Part shown: one piece after another, positions 21,176 to 32,433 of the stretch | Layout: each line of letters begins with the position of its first letter | Numbering within the stretch: position 1 is the stretch's first letter | Assembly (NCBI GenBank): GCA_020055645.1 | Contig: CM034547.1 | Coordinates: forward strand, 20,747,013 to 20,811,012 | Direction of reading: 5' to 3' | Length of the DNA: 64,000 nt | DNA from: Tomocerus qinae | Taxonomy: Eukaryota > Arthropoda > Collembola > Entomobryomorpha > Tomoceridae | Notes under the pieces: generated by a model | The model's database searches: none | The model's input: only the letters and a program-made list of their open reading frames with translations | Told to the model about the DNA's origin: nothing | Made by a program: the position numbers and the translations under genes

Positions 21176-22814
21176 TTTAACAAACCATCCCCTTTCATTT
21201 TTCATATCATCCCTTTCCAATGATTCCAAATAGTCATTATAATGTTTAACAACAATTTGATATTTTACATATATGTTATTTCTCGTTGTAATAATTACTT
21301 ACCAGTTATTTGTTAGTTCATTTTCTGAAACTATTCCATTGCGTAATGAGTATACTTTTGGCAACTTTATGAACAGTTTTCTACAGTATGATTGTCTGAA
21401 AATCAAATACAATAGGGGTAAAAAGGCTATGCAGATGCATACGATCATCTTCCTCATGACAGACAATTTACGTGTATAACAATCTATAACTACTATCAAT
21501 ACAAATGATTGATAAAAATGAACTACGTTAGTGACTATGATTTTTTCATGAATAGTCACTCCCCAAATAATGGTGAATGTTATTATTAGATTTTATTGTT
21601 ACTATTGATAATATATAACAGATGAAACAAGGTCATTCTCCTTCATGTATTCACTTACGTAGGTATTAATAAGATATCGTATTATATTAATTATATAATT
21701 TTTGTTTATATTATAACTATATTGCTTATAATAACATTATTTACCTCTCACAAATGAAATATATTTATTGCATCAAATACTTTTTGCTAGCTATGAAAAA
21801 CCTTTGTAATAATAAAGCATTTGAAACTAATAATATATAATAGTTGATCTTAATTTTATTCCTGCAACTTCTGAGTAACTTCAGAATATTTTACAATTTA
21901 ACTTTGCATAGAGTCTGAATTTTTCTTTGATGATTTGACTTGACATGAGTTGATAGGTTTAAACCACATTTCAATATGTATAATAATATGCCCTTTACCA
22001 CCACAGTAATTTGATCCCCTCGGTATAAAAGTGGGGATCAAATTATTACACACGTTATAGCGGCCTATAATAATATGTCTACAACTACACTACGGTATTG
22101 GATAAAACATGATGAAAACAAAATCAAAGCCATGTAAATGGGTAAAGTCCGATTAGTAAACGGTTATGAAAATGCTATTTGAGTACGAAGAGTAACAGAT
22201 TGGTCTATTTGTAGATATGTTACAAAACGCTAGTTACGTCCTTGAATGAGTATTCGGTGTGTATAAGAATCGGATTTGACTGCTTCATGATTACGAAAAT
22301 ATGAAATATTAAAATTATACGTAAGCTCATTCACGAAGCCATAACGCCACGAGTAAATTGAATGACCTTTGACCTTGGTGTCTTATTATTTTATTAGTAA
22401 GGATTAGTGTCTTGAACTTAAATAACAGTGAACAACTTTGTACTATGCTGTGACTAAATGTGACTGACCATAATAATATTTCAATATTATCGTTGGGGAG
22501 ATATAAAATCAATACATTTTAAGATAATTAAGTAACGCTAAGTATCAAATATCTTGGTTTACTAGTGCTGCGTTGATGTAGTATAGTAGTATATTTAAGT
22601 ATTCTTCATGCTGCTAGAAGAAATTGATAAGCTCAATACATAGAAGGAAATAATTTATTCAATTATTGTAAATCTGACATTTTGTAAGAAAGAGGTAAAA
22701 ACAAATTAGAGCAGTATACTCTGATCTGAAGTTTAAAACTAAGTTGTCGACGAGAAGCGTAACAGTTACAAACAGTATTCTCGGTTAACAAAATCATGTT
22801 AAATGTTTTCATTT
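21176..22814. other. Convergent intergenic region (cytochrome b5 / MPPE1)
   Basis: The 3' flanks of two converging genes. A plus-strand AATAAA at 21811 and a minus-strand AATAAA at 22659-22654 are candidate poly(A) signals. A small hairpin at 22007-22045 has 13-nt arms built on TAATTTGATCCCC. Nothing else was recognised. Confidence 0.45.
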
Positions 22815-25800
22815 CTATCTTAACCTTATGGCAGAAATAAAATTGCGAATGAAACCATATGTATGCTGGAAAATAGTAAGAAAGGCTAAAAGTAACGAAA
22901 TATAATAATAATTAATTACAGTAGATTCCTGTGGCATATAGCATTTCGAAAGTTGGTAGTCGTTTCTGGAGAACAATCCCTTCAAAACAAAAATGCAATG
23001 ATTTAGCATAAAATTCCAGGTACTTTGTTAATATTTTAGACTTGGAGTTTGTAATTATTACAAAAAATAATATATTACCAAAAAGAAACTTGGGTCATTT
23101 CTATTCCTCCAACTGAATGATGGAACAGAATACTCAATTACTGAATCATCTGAATCAGGTTTCTGGTTCAGAATATGACGGACATGACAATAGTGATGAG
23201 TGTGCCCGGACATTATCAAACGTGGTTTAAGTAATGCTAATAGGAATTGACTAGATTCGTTAGACAGGCACTCCCAATTTTGTCGAAACGGGATCTTCTT
23301 TTCTTCTTCTGGCGCACTGTCAAGTCCATGACAAACTTGATCTGATTCACGATACAAGGGAAAATGCTGCAAATGCAATTTTAATAACATAAAAATTATA
23401 TATATATGAATAGTAACATAACAAAAAGCCAATGTTCATCACAGTCAAACAAAATTGAGTTTAGTATATCTTCAATAATACTATTTATATGATTAGGACA
23501 TCAATAAGGATTATCAATGGATAGGACGTAGATGGTGTTGGGACCAGAGTAACACTAGGTGCTATATGACTTATAGTTTTAAAATCATACATTACAACAA
23601 AGATACCTGAAGTAAAATAGGTCTACTGTAGCTTCGTAATTTTGTTAAATTCTTTTTACGCATAGTACAATTTTCAGGGTTTCTTTCACATTGTAGTTTA
23701 CCTGCATGAAATGAATATATTTTGTTTATTAAACCATATTAATTTAAATTAAGTGATATTATTATTTAGCACAGCTTAGTAGAAAAAGCTTCCCAACCCA
23801 ATCATACCAGAAATTCTTCGAAGATTATTCATAGCTGAATTACATAAAAAGCACCCATCTCTTTCCATAGCCATGCTATTGATGAGGACAAAATTTGATT
23901 CTTTCAATCTTATTAGCCTTACAGATGAAGAATTAAATGCTTTATTGAATCGGTTATTAAGATATGGTGTGATGCTGGAAGTGAAAGAAACACAATTATT
24001 ATACATTGTAGGACGATTCATAACACTTTTACATTTAAAACTTTCACTAGCCATACTTTCACTTCACGTGGAGTTTAGACAATAAAAGACTTTATAGTTA
24101 TTTAAAGTATCGAGTTATTTAAAGAATTTATAATATATACATATTGATTATAGTGTTATATATGGCGGGTGCATTTGTTCTTTATGAACCGTAATTTAAA
24201 AAAGGTAAAACTATTAAAACTTGGAACGAAAATAAACGGTTCTTGTGTGTGTCCTTGTACATCTATTACAATAATGACAAAATAAAATAAATGGGTAAAA
24301 CATACACATAATGGAATCCAATATCATGATTTCCAACGACAACATACGATTTTGTTCCTTTCGGTACATAAAAGAGTGAATGAAATCGGCGAACGTACTC
24401 TTCAAAATATTTCTCTGAAACCCACTGTCCTTCGTCAAAGATGTCACCTATATACATGTGCATATATTTCATGTTTTAGTATTAGAAGATATAATTCATA
24501 ATGTAAGTGCTTTTTGAGTTGAGATTTTCTTTTTCCTTTCAATGCTAGAACATAGGAAAATGATGAATACTAAGTTTTAAAGCCTTGAAAATATTCTACA
24601 ATGCAGACATTGCAGACTCAGAAGGAATTGACAGCCATATAAGGTAAGAGACAGACTGTCACTTTCAGAAACTTTTTCGAAATTGAGGCCTATGAAAGGA
24701 AATTGTATTTACGTACCTAAAAAGAAAATAGCTTCCGGTTGAAAAAATCCCACTGCAGTTTGAAAGGCTCTGTGCATTTGCCATTCCCTAAAAAAGGATT
24801 ACTATTTTCCACAAGTTTCCAGATAATTTGTAATGCGCTTTATTTTTGTTACATTTACCTTCTTAATTTATCAAACCAGTGTCCTTTGATATTACCTAAA
24901 AGATGCGTGTCCGCTAAAAACATTACTTTCAGAGTATCTGAATGAGACATTTTATTAGCCGTAGTCTCGTTCATCCCAATAGGCCACGAGCACTGAAATA
25001 TTCGTATAACCACATATTATGAAATATGTTATATATGTAGAAGAAATATTTAAGATATATAGACATTCCCGATTCCCCATCAAATCATCGCTCAAAGTTT
25101 TCTCATGTCAGCTAGGCCCGAACAAGACAATATTTAACTTTCACTAACGCTATATATTGTGTTCAAAACATGTGTCACAAAGTTACTTTACAGTTTAATA
25201 TGACTTATTTTTAATTAACCGGTAGTTTAAATGAATGAGCCTTTAAATTAAAATGCGGTATGCTGCAGAAATATGATACTTTAAATTAAATGATATTTTC
25301 CGTAAACCAATTCTTTAAACAAATGAATTGTCTTTACGTATAAAGAAATCGCCCTTTGCCCATAAAACAATTTGCCATTAGACAGTTTTTTTGAATGTAG
25401 TAAGTGGCATGGCTGAAATGTATTGGTGGGTAATAATCAGACGTCGGAATTGTATTTGTATAAACGTTTTCCAGACTGAACTGAGAGTCGTGAGATCTTG
25501 TATCTCGACATATCCTTATGTTTACGACATATAAGGATTTCAAAAATATAAAAAATGTTAGAAAAACCTTTAATCTAAACATTAAAAAAAATAAAAACAA
25601 TTATGCAAAATTTTTCGAGTAAAAAAATCTTAAGAAAATATTTTGCCTATTTTCAGGCTTCAACTGCCTATTATTCTATTTCGTACGATAAATAATCGTG
25701 GTCCAATTTTGGTAGTAGTACATTCATTTTGGGCACCTGCGGACAATGTCAACTAAAATGAAAAGTGGGATTTTGGGTCAATTTTTTGACGGCAGCTTAC

Positions 25801-26720
25801 GGGTTAGTTAGGGGTTAGTTTAGTTAGTTAGTTAGTAAGTTAGGGGGTCCGGGGGTTATACCATGTGTTTTGATAGGCATTTTCAGTGTCCTCAAAACAA
25901 AGTCAAAATATCTATGACAAAAAATTTGCATGGACCGTGAGTTCCGGCCCACCGTCCCACTAGATACATATTGACGCCGTTTTTGAAATACATGTAAAAG
26001 TATACTCTTTTGTCCGAACCTTTATCTCTATATACTTTTATTATCCTTGATTTTGGGTACAAGCAGCACTTATTTCAGGCATACAGAAAATGTTTTTTTG
26101 CCCGGTAACCACAATATTTTGGGCTTCCCTTTTCAGGCAGGCAAAAAGCTGCCTGCCCAGCAACCAGGTTAGGGCAGCCAAAAATCGTTGCCTGCCAGGT
26201 AACACGTTATTGTATAAACGGAAATTATAAATACTCTGACGTCATAACAACTCCGCCTAATGTTATAATATACTATTGTGTAGAGAAGTATAGTAACGCA
26301 AGCAACTGGTTACAGTAACACTCAAAAATTTGCGCGAAATTCATAATCAGTCCCGATATTAAACGAGCGGATAGTAGGTCTTGCGTCCGCAAGTCGCCAT
26401 TTGTTAATATAAAATCTTTTCAGATAAAATTACGAGCGCTGCCTGCCCGAACCGAATATTTTTTTGCCTGGCCGGTAACGAGGTTACCGTAAAATTACAT
26501 TTTCTGTATTCCTGACTTATTTGGCTTAATTCATGATTTGTTAACTTCTACACTCAGTACTCAGTAGTTATGCTCTTATGAAACTCAAGATTATTGAGAA
26601 TAAATTAATTGTCCTACCTGATAAATAGTTATGTAATAAATAGCAAACTCGCACAGGAAAGAAACACCAATACCTATTGCAAATAATTTTACATGGAGTG
26701 GGAAAACTTTCGTCCGCCTT
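22815..26720 (-). CDS. MPPE1: Metallophosphoesterase 1 (PGAP5-like), 5' end not found
   Basis: MPPE1/PGAP5 removes a side-chain ethanolamine phosphate from GPI anchors in the ER so that GPI proteins can load onto ER exit vesicles. Eight exons fit in phase (26618-26720, 24859-24992, 24717-24787, 24306-24447, 23808-23974, 23607-23701, 23079-23366, 22815-22979), about 388 residues. An N-terminal membrane segment ends in [12 protein letters not shown]. Metal-site motifs follow: [29 protein letters not shown] and SGHTH, and then a C-terminal membrane segment. The end of exon 24306 uses the GTATGT donor, because the alternative two bases upstream would cause a stop. The first listed exon opens with the last base of a split codon, so a short exon with the start codon lies upstream and was not found. 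Intron 24993-26617 holds a hAT-like element. Length matches the family (about 396 aa). Confidence 0.92.
26076..26514. mobile_element. hAT-like non-autonomous element in an MPPE1 intron
   Basis: This 439-bp element is flanked by an exact 8-bp duplication, ACTTATTT, at 26068-26075 and 26515-26522. The terminal inverted repeats are 18 bp (CAGGCATACAGAAAATGT) with one mismatch. CAG ends with an 8-bp duplication point to the hAT superfamily. The interior is rich in GGCAGGC/GCCTGCC palindromes and has no transposase. A related partial copy sits at 38503. Confidence 0.85.
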
Positions 26721-27899
26721 CTGTCAATGTAAAAGAAATCACGTTAAGGCATGTAATGGCAAATGTGAGATACACAAAAAGTACGGGATTAGGGGTTTAC
26801 CCCATTATGTGTGGTACATCAATTAAATTATTAAAAAATATTTACCCATTCAAGAAACGAAAAAAATTCTTCATGTTTTGTTTTCTCCTAATAAACGAAA
26901 CGTAAATACAAAATTCTGGAGTTTTTCATTTTTATTGTACAGTCCAAAGTCCAAAGTGCAAAACAAGCAAAATTATATAGTAAACAGTGCAAAAATAACT
27001 AACTGATCGAGGAGGAGACCAATCTCATTTCGAAATCCGAAACCTTATTCATTCAGTTTAGTTAGATTAGATCAGAATCAGAATCAATCCACACATTCTC
27101 AAATGAAACAGTTTTCCCTCTACAATATCGTTTCAAATATTTTCCTTCTTTTCCCGAATCAAGATATGTCTGTCGAGTTCCACGTGTACTTTGACGTGTA
27201 CTCCGCTAAATTTTGTAAGAGCTTACTGATTGACTTTAGAAAGCAAACAGAATTCTTAGTTTTTGATTTGCCAAAACAAAAACAGATTTTGTACTGTACA
27301 ACGACCTTTCAGTTTGCAGTTTTTGGTTTTAGGAATAGGTCCCACGGAGTCAAGTAGTACCAGTACCCCTGCTCTGCTTATTGCGTGTCACCGAAGTCCA
27401 AAAATCAAGACGTGTTGTAGCTTTTATCTTTGATCGTTGCTAAAATAAATGATAAAATTAAAATCGGTAACATTTTTGTCTTTTACACAATAAAATTATT
27501 GACCTGTCAGTTGTTTAACAATATGTAACAAAAACAACAAAGATTTTAATTTTATTTTAAATTGTTAATTTGAGAATAATTTTTAAATTACGATCTACAC
27601 ATCTAACCCGACGGTGTGATGACTTGTATTTTGATTATATATCATCAATCATTTATTCATTCATTCCTAATTCATAATTCGGTTTTCTAATAAGCACTGC
27701 TGACTGCAGTCGGTCAGTAGTTTATTGAGTAAACAACGACGATTAATAAGTATTCAGTAATAAAGCAGCTTTTTTATTTTTAGGCCATCCTCCTTCATCC
27801 TTTGACATTTGAAAATTTGGAGTTATTGTGTATTCTGGCTGCATCTAACGTTTTCAAAAAATCCTTTTGGACAGGACATCGAATCGAATCTTAATTAAT
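26721..27899. other. Divergent promoter region MPPE1 / PREB
   Basis: The two genes are transcribed away from each other. The missing 5' exon of MPPE1 and the 5' UTR of PREB must lie here. I could not place either transcription start from sequence alone. No repeats or RNA genes were recognised. Confidence 0.4.
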
Positions 27900-30385
27900 A
27901 TGAGCATTCCGTACAGTAAAATCAATTTTCCGCTTTACTCTGTCGCACCACTTTCATGCAATCATGTTGTGGTCAGCGGAGGTGGTGGATCGGCCAATAC
28001 AGGAGTTTTTAATGGTTTTGTAAGTTGCTAAATGTTTTGAGTTTTTTTCTTAAATTAAAACAATTAGTTAGTAGTTACTCATAGTTTACTGTTTTTAGGG
28101 AATAAGCTAAACTAATATTGTTTTCCTCCGCAGGCCATATGTGAAATCGGTTTTGAAAAAAATGGTTATGTAGCCTATGAGATTCAGCGGCAAACAACAG
28201 GGGCTTCGTCAGTGATGAATTGTGCAATCGGATCGTTTAATAATAAGAGAATTTTTCTCGCAGCTGGTAAAGATGCCGATTGTTTCATATACCAAGTCAA
28301 ATTGCAACCCCGTGTTACTCCATCTTCGAGCCAAACAGATAACGGTAGCTTCTATTAGTTTATTGTAAATAACCAAATAAATTGACATTAGCTATGGGCA
28401 CAATAATTTGTTCTGTTTGTTATAACTAGTCCCCCAACACGAGAGTGAATTGCGTCATAGAAATACAACTACTACCACAAACGGTGAAATTCCACACGGC
28501 AAAGAGAGAGCGCAACCTTATAATACCTCAGAAACCGACGAAAGTCTTGTTAAAAATTTAGTGTTTGATATTCAGACAATACAAAGTGTTCAGACAGACT
28601 TTAGGTAACTACAAATAACTTTATTGTACAATGTACTATGTAGTGTAAGGTGTCCGGGACCGACTCCTATGAGGGAATTACTCCTTCACTCCTTCACGAC
28701 TTCCCAAGACTTCACTCCTAATATATTAACTGAATGTTTTAATAATTTTAGAGTTTCCCTTTAAACAAGATTTATTTGTAACTCTTCGATTGGTTTACAA
28801 ATCAGTTTAATTTTCAATGTCTTTAATACTAGTTATAATTTGTAAAGCAATTCTAAGCTGAATTGTACGAAGAAGCTGTTTTGCACGTAGTAATAGCTGG
28901 TACTGCTGGTAGTAGGAGTCTTTTAGGAGTAATTCCCTCGTAGAAGTCGATCCATATCGTAGTGTAATAATTAATATTTCTTACAGTACGGGTAACAATA
29001 TAAAACATCTTATTTTCGGGATTTAGTACTGCAGATCCTTGTCAAAATGTAGTAGCGTTTAGTCAAGATGCTCGTGTTGTTCTAACTGGAGGAGCTGATG
29101 GCATAATAAGAGTATGGACTTTTCCTGAAATGAAGCTGCGATCATCTATTACGGCATCCAAGAAAGAAATATCTGACTTAGATATCAGTTCTGACCGCAA
29201 ATATGTAATTAAAACCAATTTTTGATAGAAATATTATATCCTGGTCCAAGTATAGCGATACTATAGTATCCTATCCTAGCCCTAGTATCGCTATAACACA
29301 TAGCACAGGAGACGGAAACCTGTAAAGCATTTATTTTCTTAGGTATCGTGTGTCAGTAAAGATGGAAAGTGTAAAGTTTGGACACTAGGAGATGGAAAAT
29401 TAAAATGTGGCTTAGATTTACCCCCTGAAGATGAAGGAAAATATTTATACAAACGCTGCAAGTAAGTCAATTTTGAAACTTCAACGGTTTAACAAGACAT
29501 TTTCAAAATCAAATGCCGCTAGCAATATATATTATGAGAAATATTAATGGTTGTTGTTAAAGTTTGTTAAATTTGTCATATTTGTGCATGTAGATTTGGG
29601 CTTGTTGAAGAAAAGCGTAATAGTTATCGTCTTTTTGTGATATTAAACCCAATTAATTACAAGCAGAATAAATCATATATTCAGCATTGGACTGGACCTT
29701 CCTTTTCACTAACCAAAGTTGCCCCAGCTGGGGAAGCTCTATCAGCATTGGCAGTTAGCCGTTGTGGTCGATATTTGGCTGTAGGCTCAATGACGACTGG
29801 CGATGTCGATATTTATATTAGCTTCAGCCTTCAGGTGCGTATAGATTTGCTTCACTTTCAGTGCATTGCAAGTCAACACTTTAATTCTATACAATACAAT
29901 TATTAACCATGCATTAATCAAATGGCAGCATTTGATAAATGCGTGGTTAATGATTGTATTGTTTATACATGTTTTTAGAGACTGAAACATATTGAGAAGG
30001 CCCATAAAACTTTCGTCACAGGACTGGCATTTCTACCACCAGTTCAACCGAATGAAGAATCTGTACTTGCCGATTGTGATGCTGCCGTTGTTAGTATTTC
30101 AATTGACAACCAAATCCATGTTCACCACATAGAACGGACAAGTATGTAAAGTTTAAAATTATCTCTCCAAATAACAAATGGATTTTAAATTGCACTACTG
30201 ACCCCAAATGTAACAAGTGGAGGGAGCGTAAACTATATAAGCTTAAGTTATATTAATGTATTTTAACTGTTACTAAAATCCGTTTTTATAATTTTATAGC
30301 TGGAGTATCCATGTGGGTTGCTGTTTTTCTGGTCATTCTTGTTCTAATTGCTACATTTATAACATGCAGTTACATTGATTTATAA
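27900..30385 (+). CDS. Preb: PREB / Sec12-type guanine nucleotide exchange factor
   Basis: PREB (Sec12) is the ER membrane exchange factor that loads GTP on Sar1 and starts COPII coat assembly. Eight exons join in phase (27900-28019, 28134-28344, 28430-28604, 29027-29204, 29343-29461, 29594-29834, 29979-30141, 30300-30385), giving 430 residues against about 417 in human. The family start is visible as VVVSGGGGSANTGVFNGF, followed by WD40-like blades including FLAAGKDADCFIYQV, VVLTGGADGIIRVWTF and SCVSKDGKCKVWTL. A single hydrophobic segment near the C-terminus (MWVAVFLVILVLIATFI) is the ER anchor, with a very short lumenal tail. The segment from the third exon is Thr/Asn-rich and poorly conserved. 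Introns 3, 4 and 6 carry a MITE or hairpins. It faces MPPE1 across a short divergent promoter. Confidence 0.93.
28649..28958. mobile_element. MULE-like MITE in PREB intron 3
   Basis: This 310-bp element has no coding capacity. Its ends are inverted copies built on CGACTCCTATGAGGGAATTA, with a few mismatches on the right (ending near GTAGAAGTCGATCC). A 9-bp direct repeat, GTAGTGTAA, flanks it at 28640-28648 and 28959-28967. A 9-bp duplication with long inverted ends fits a Mutator-like MITE. It fills most of the intron without disturbing the splice sites. Confidence 0.75.
29888..29967. repeat. Near-perfect hairpin in PREB intron 6
   Basis: Two 38-nt arms pair almost completely, with three mismatches and one single-base bulge, around a loop of about 4 nt. 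The arms contain ACAATACAATTATTAACC and its complement. The hairpin occupies more than half of a 144-nt intron and ends about 11 nt before the exon at 29979. It could be a tiny foldback transposon or a source of small RNA. Confidence 0.75.
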
Positions 30386-30973
30386 CGTAAAATATCAAAA
30401 CATGCCACCAATCGCTAACGACGTTACTTACAGCTTATACAGTCCATTATAATAATATGTTAATAAGGTCATGTCAAGAATTAAGGATGTTTTCTTAATT
30501 GAAACGAAACACCAATTAATTATCTTATCACTACATACTATATGTCTACCTACCAGATATTCAAAAACTTTTAAATTATCTTATAAAAATATATTTATGG
30601 TATTTAATATTTAATAATGTGCTGAGCTGAGCCAAAGGCGAGCTTTAAGTTATAATATTAATTATTGCAAATTATTAAAAACTAAGTTTATTACTATTAC
30701 TACAAATTATTTTATCAGTAAAAGTTTGTCATTGTCAGTTTGGTTCGTGTCCTATAATATATATAACGAAAAAATTAAAACAATACACGGATCTAAGATT
30801 TTTATTTCTATTTGTTACAGTTAAAGTGTAATTTATTATTATAATTGAAAACCTACATCGCAAAACCGCTACCGGACTATGCATACAATAAACATTCCCT
30901 AATATTTCAAAATGCATGTACACATATTTAATTTACAGACTGTTGAATGAATGTACTAGATATTGGAGATATT
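30386..30973. other. Convergent intergenic region (PREB / NDUFA12)
   Basis: A 588-bp A+T-rich gap between the PREB and NDUFA12 stop codons, holding both 3' UTRs. Minus-strand AATAAA motifs near 30.69 and 30.80 kb could serve NDUFA12. No other feature was recognised. Confidence 0.45.
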
Positions 30974-32433
30974 TCACTTTTTTGGTTTTGGGGGCGTCCA
31001 TGACTCTATTTTAGGCTTCGTGGTAGTGTAGGGTACGTACTGTTGCTCAGTGCCACTGAAGTTCTGGGTGTGGTCTTGAATCCATTTGTAATTTACAGGA
31101 GGCTTCTTTGTTGGTGGGTCATCCGTTTTATAGTGTAACCAACCAAACCATTCAGCTGGAACTTGGCTACCATCATATTCAACCCCCACTTTTGGAGCGT
31201 ATTCTACCCATCTATTACGACCTATAGGATACCGCGTAGAAATAATAATATAATTTTAAGTTTATAGTAACATACTAAATATTTTTATAGTCAGACATTA
31301 AACTTTCCTTACTATATACTTTTTAGAAACATAATAACCCATACTCAAAGGAAGCAAAAAAGCATTGAATTGGATTTTGGGTACAAAAATAAGTTTGTTT
31401 TCATATTTCAATATGATCAAAGAACCTTATCTAGTCCCCTAGGTCTCTATATCCCTAGTCTTCCCAGCAGGTTATAAAATCAACGCAAATGCCCAAGTGG
31501 TCCCATGGCTGTGCGTTATGATTGGCTGTCTATCATAGGGTTCGGATCGGAGCACGGTTTCATAAATAATATGCCCCACCAGCAGCACTGTTACATAAAG
31601 TGGTCCACCCATGGACTCATGGATTTTGAAACCATCACTGTCCATGGATGGACCAGCTTGGGCATCAGCGTAGAAAAGTGGTCCCACTTTTCAGTTTTTA
31701 ATTTTATTTTGGCTTAAATATCAACTGATTTTAATGAAATTTTCTACATAAAGAGAGAAATGCATTCTTGACAAATACAAGAATCCTTGAGGTTGTAAGG
31801 CATATCTGCTCGAAGCTAGGATAGAACAAAGACCTAAAATCCATGGTTGGACCACTGCGGGCATTCTAGGGATATATAATAAACTCAGTGCACGCTGCTT
31901 AAGCTACCTCTTCCTCCGCGTCATTCCCATGAGAAGGTTACCATCGTCATCTAACTTATTCCAACCAAATTCATCATTATGAAAGCAAGGCTGGCTTACA
32001 ACATAAGTTCGCAATTCATTAATATTTAACAGATATTTATTTACCGTAGAAGTATTCGTTGTTTTCAAAATATTTGTTTCCATACTTGTCCGCTCCAACT
32101 AAAGTTCCCATTTTCAGTTCATCCATCCTGAAAGAATAACACGAATTTTTTTTATTTTACTGATTTCTACTTATTACTAAATCTTATTTTAAATAACATT
32201 GATTTTTACAAAATAATAATAATATGAAAATAATGATTAGTATATTAATTAATTGCTTATTAGTTTCAGCTTTAGAATAGGCTGCAACTTAAAAACAACA
32301 ATGAACAGTTTTGCAAAAGAAAGAGTATAAAATTCGGATACCTGTACATTTTGTAGAGGGACGACCTAATTCCTCCATTAGCTCGAATAATCGAAAATAT
32401 TTTAAAAAATTTGTCCAGTCCAAAGAAAGACAT
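30974..32433 (-). CDS. NDUFA12: NADH dehydrogenase 1 alpha subcomplex subunit 12
   Basis: NDUFA12 (B17.2) is an accessory subunit of mitochondrial respiratory complex I, on the matrix arm near the N-module. Three exons (32342-32433, 32045-32127, 30974-31221) join in phase and give 140 residues against about 145 in human. Family landmarks are [38 protein letters not shown] and [10 protein letters not shown] with a basic tail. The N-terminal 30 residues are hydrophobic and basic and may help import. Intron 2 (31222-32044) holds a MITE at 31448-31876. A palindromic repeat (32628-32722) sits about 195 bp upstream of the start codon. Confidence 0.94.
31448..31876. mobile_element. MITE with TATATCCCTAG ends in NDUFA12 intron 2
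   Basis: The left end reads TATATCCCTAG and the right end is its exact inverse; similarity then continues imperfectly (TTCCCAGCAGG against the inverse of GCGGGCATT). Internal palindromes around CCATGGATGGACCA occur near 31.60-31.66 kb. The duplication may be TA, as in Tc1/mariner MITEs, but this is uncertain. No coding capacity. It differs in composition from the flanking A+T-rich intron. Confidence 0.55.

Noticed and set aside
24305..24312. Upstream GTGTAT as the donor of MPPE1 exon 24306-24447
   Set aside because: Using it would put a stop codon in the next exon; the GTATGT two bases further keeps the frame and the family alignment.
25334..25600. Hydrophobic minus-strand frame considered as the MPPE1 N-terminal exon
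   Set aside because: Exon 26618-26720 gives the expected membrane segment and joins exactly in phase to the next exon, so this frame is intronic.
31472..31717. Overlapping open frames on both strands (about 70 codons each)
   Set aside because: They fall inside a MITE in NDUFA12 intron 2 and result from its palindromic, less A+T-rich sequence.
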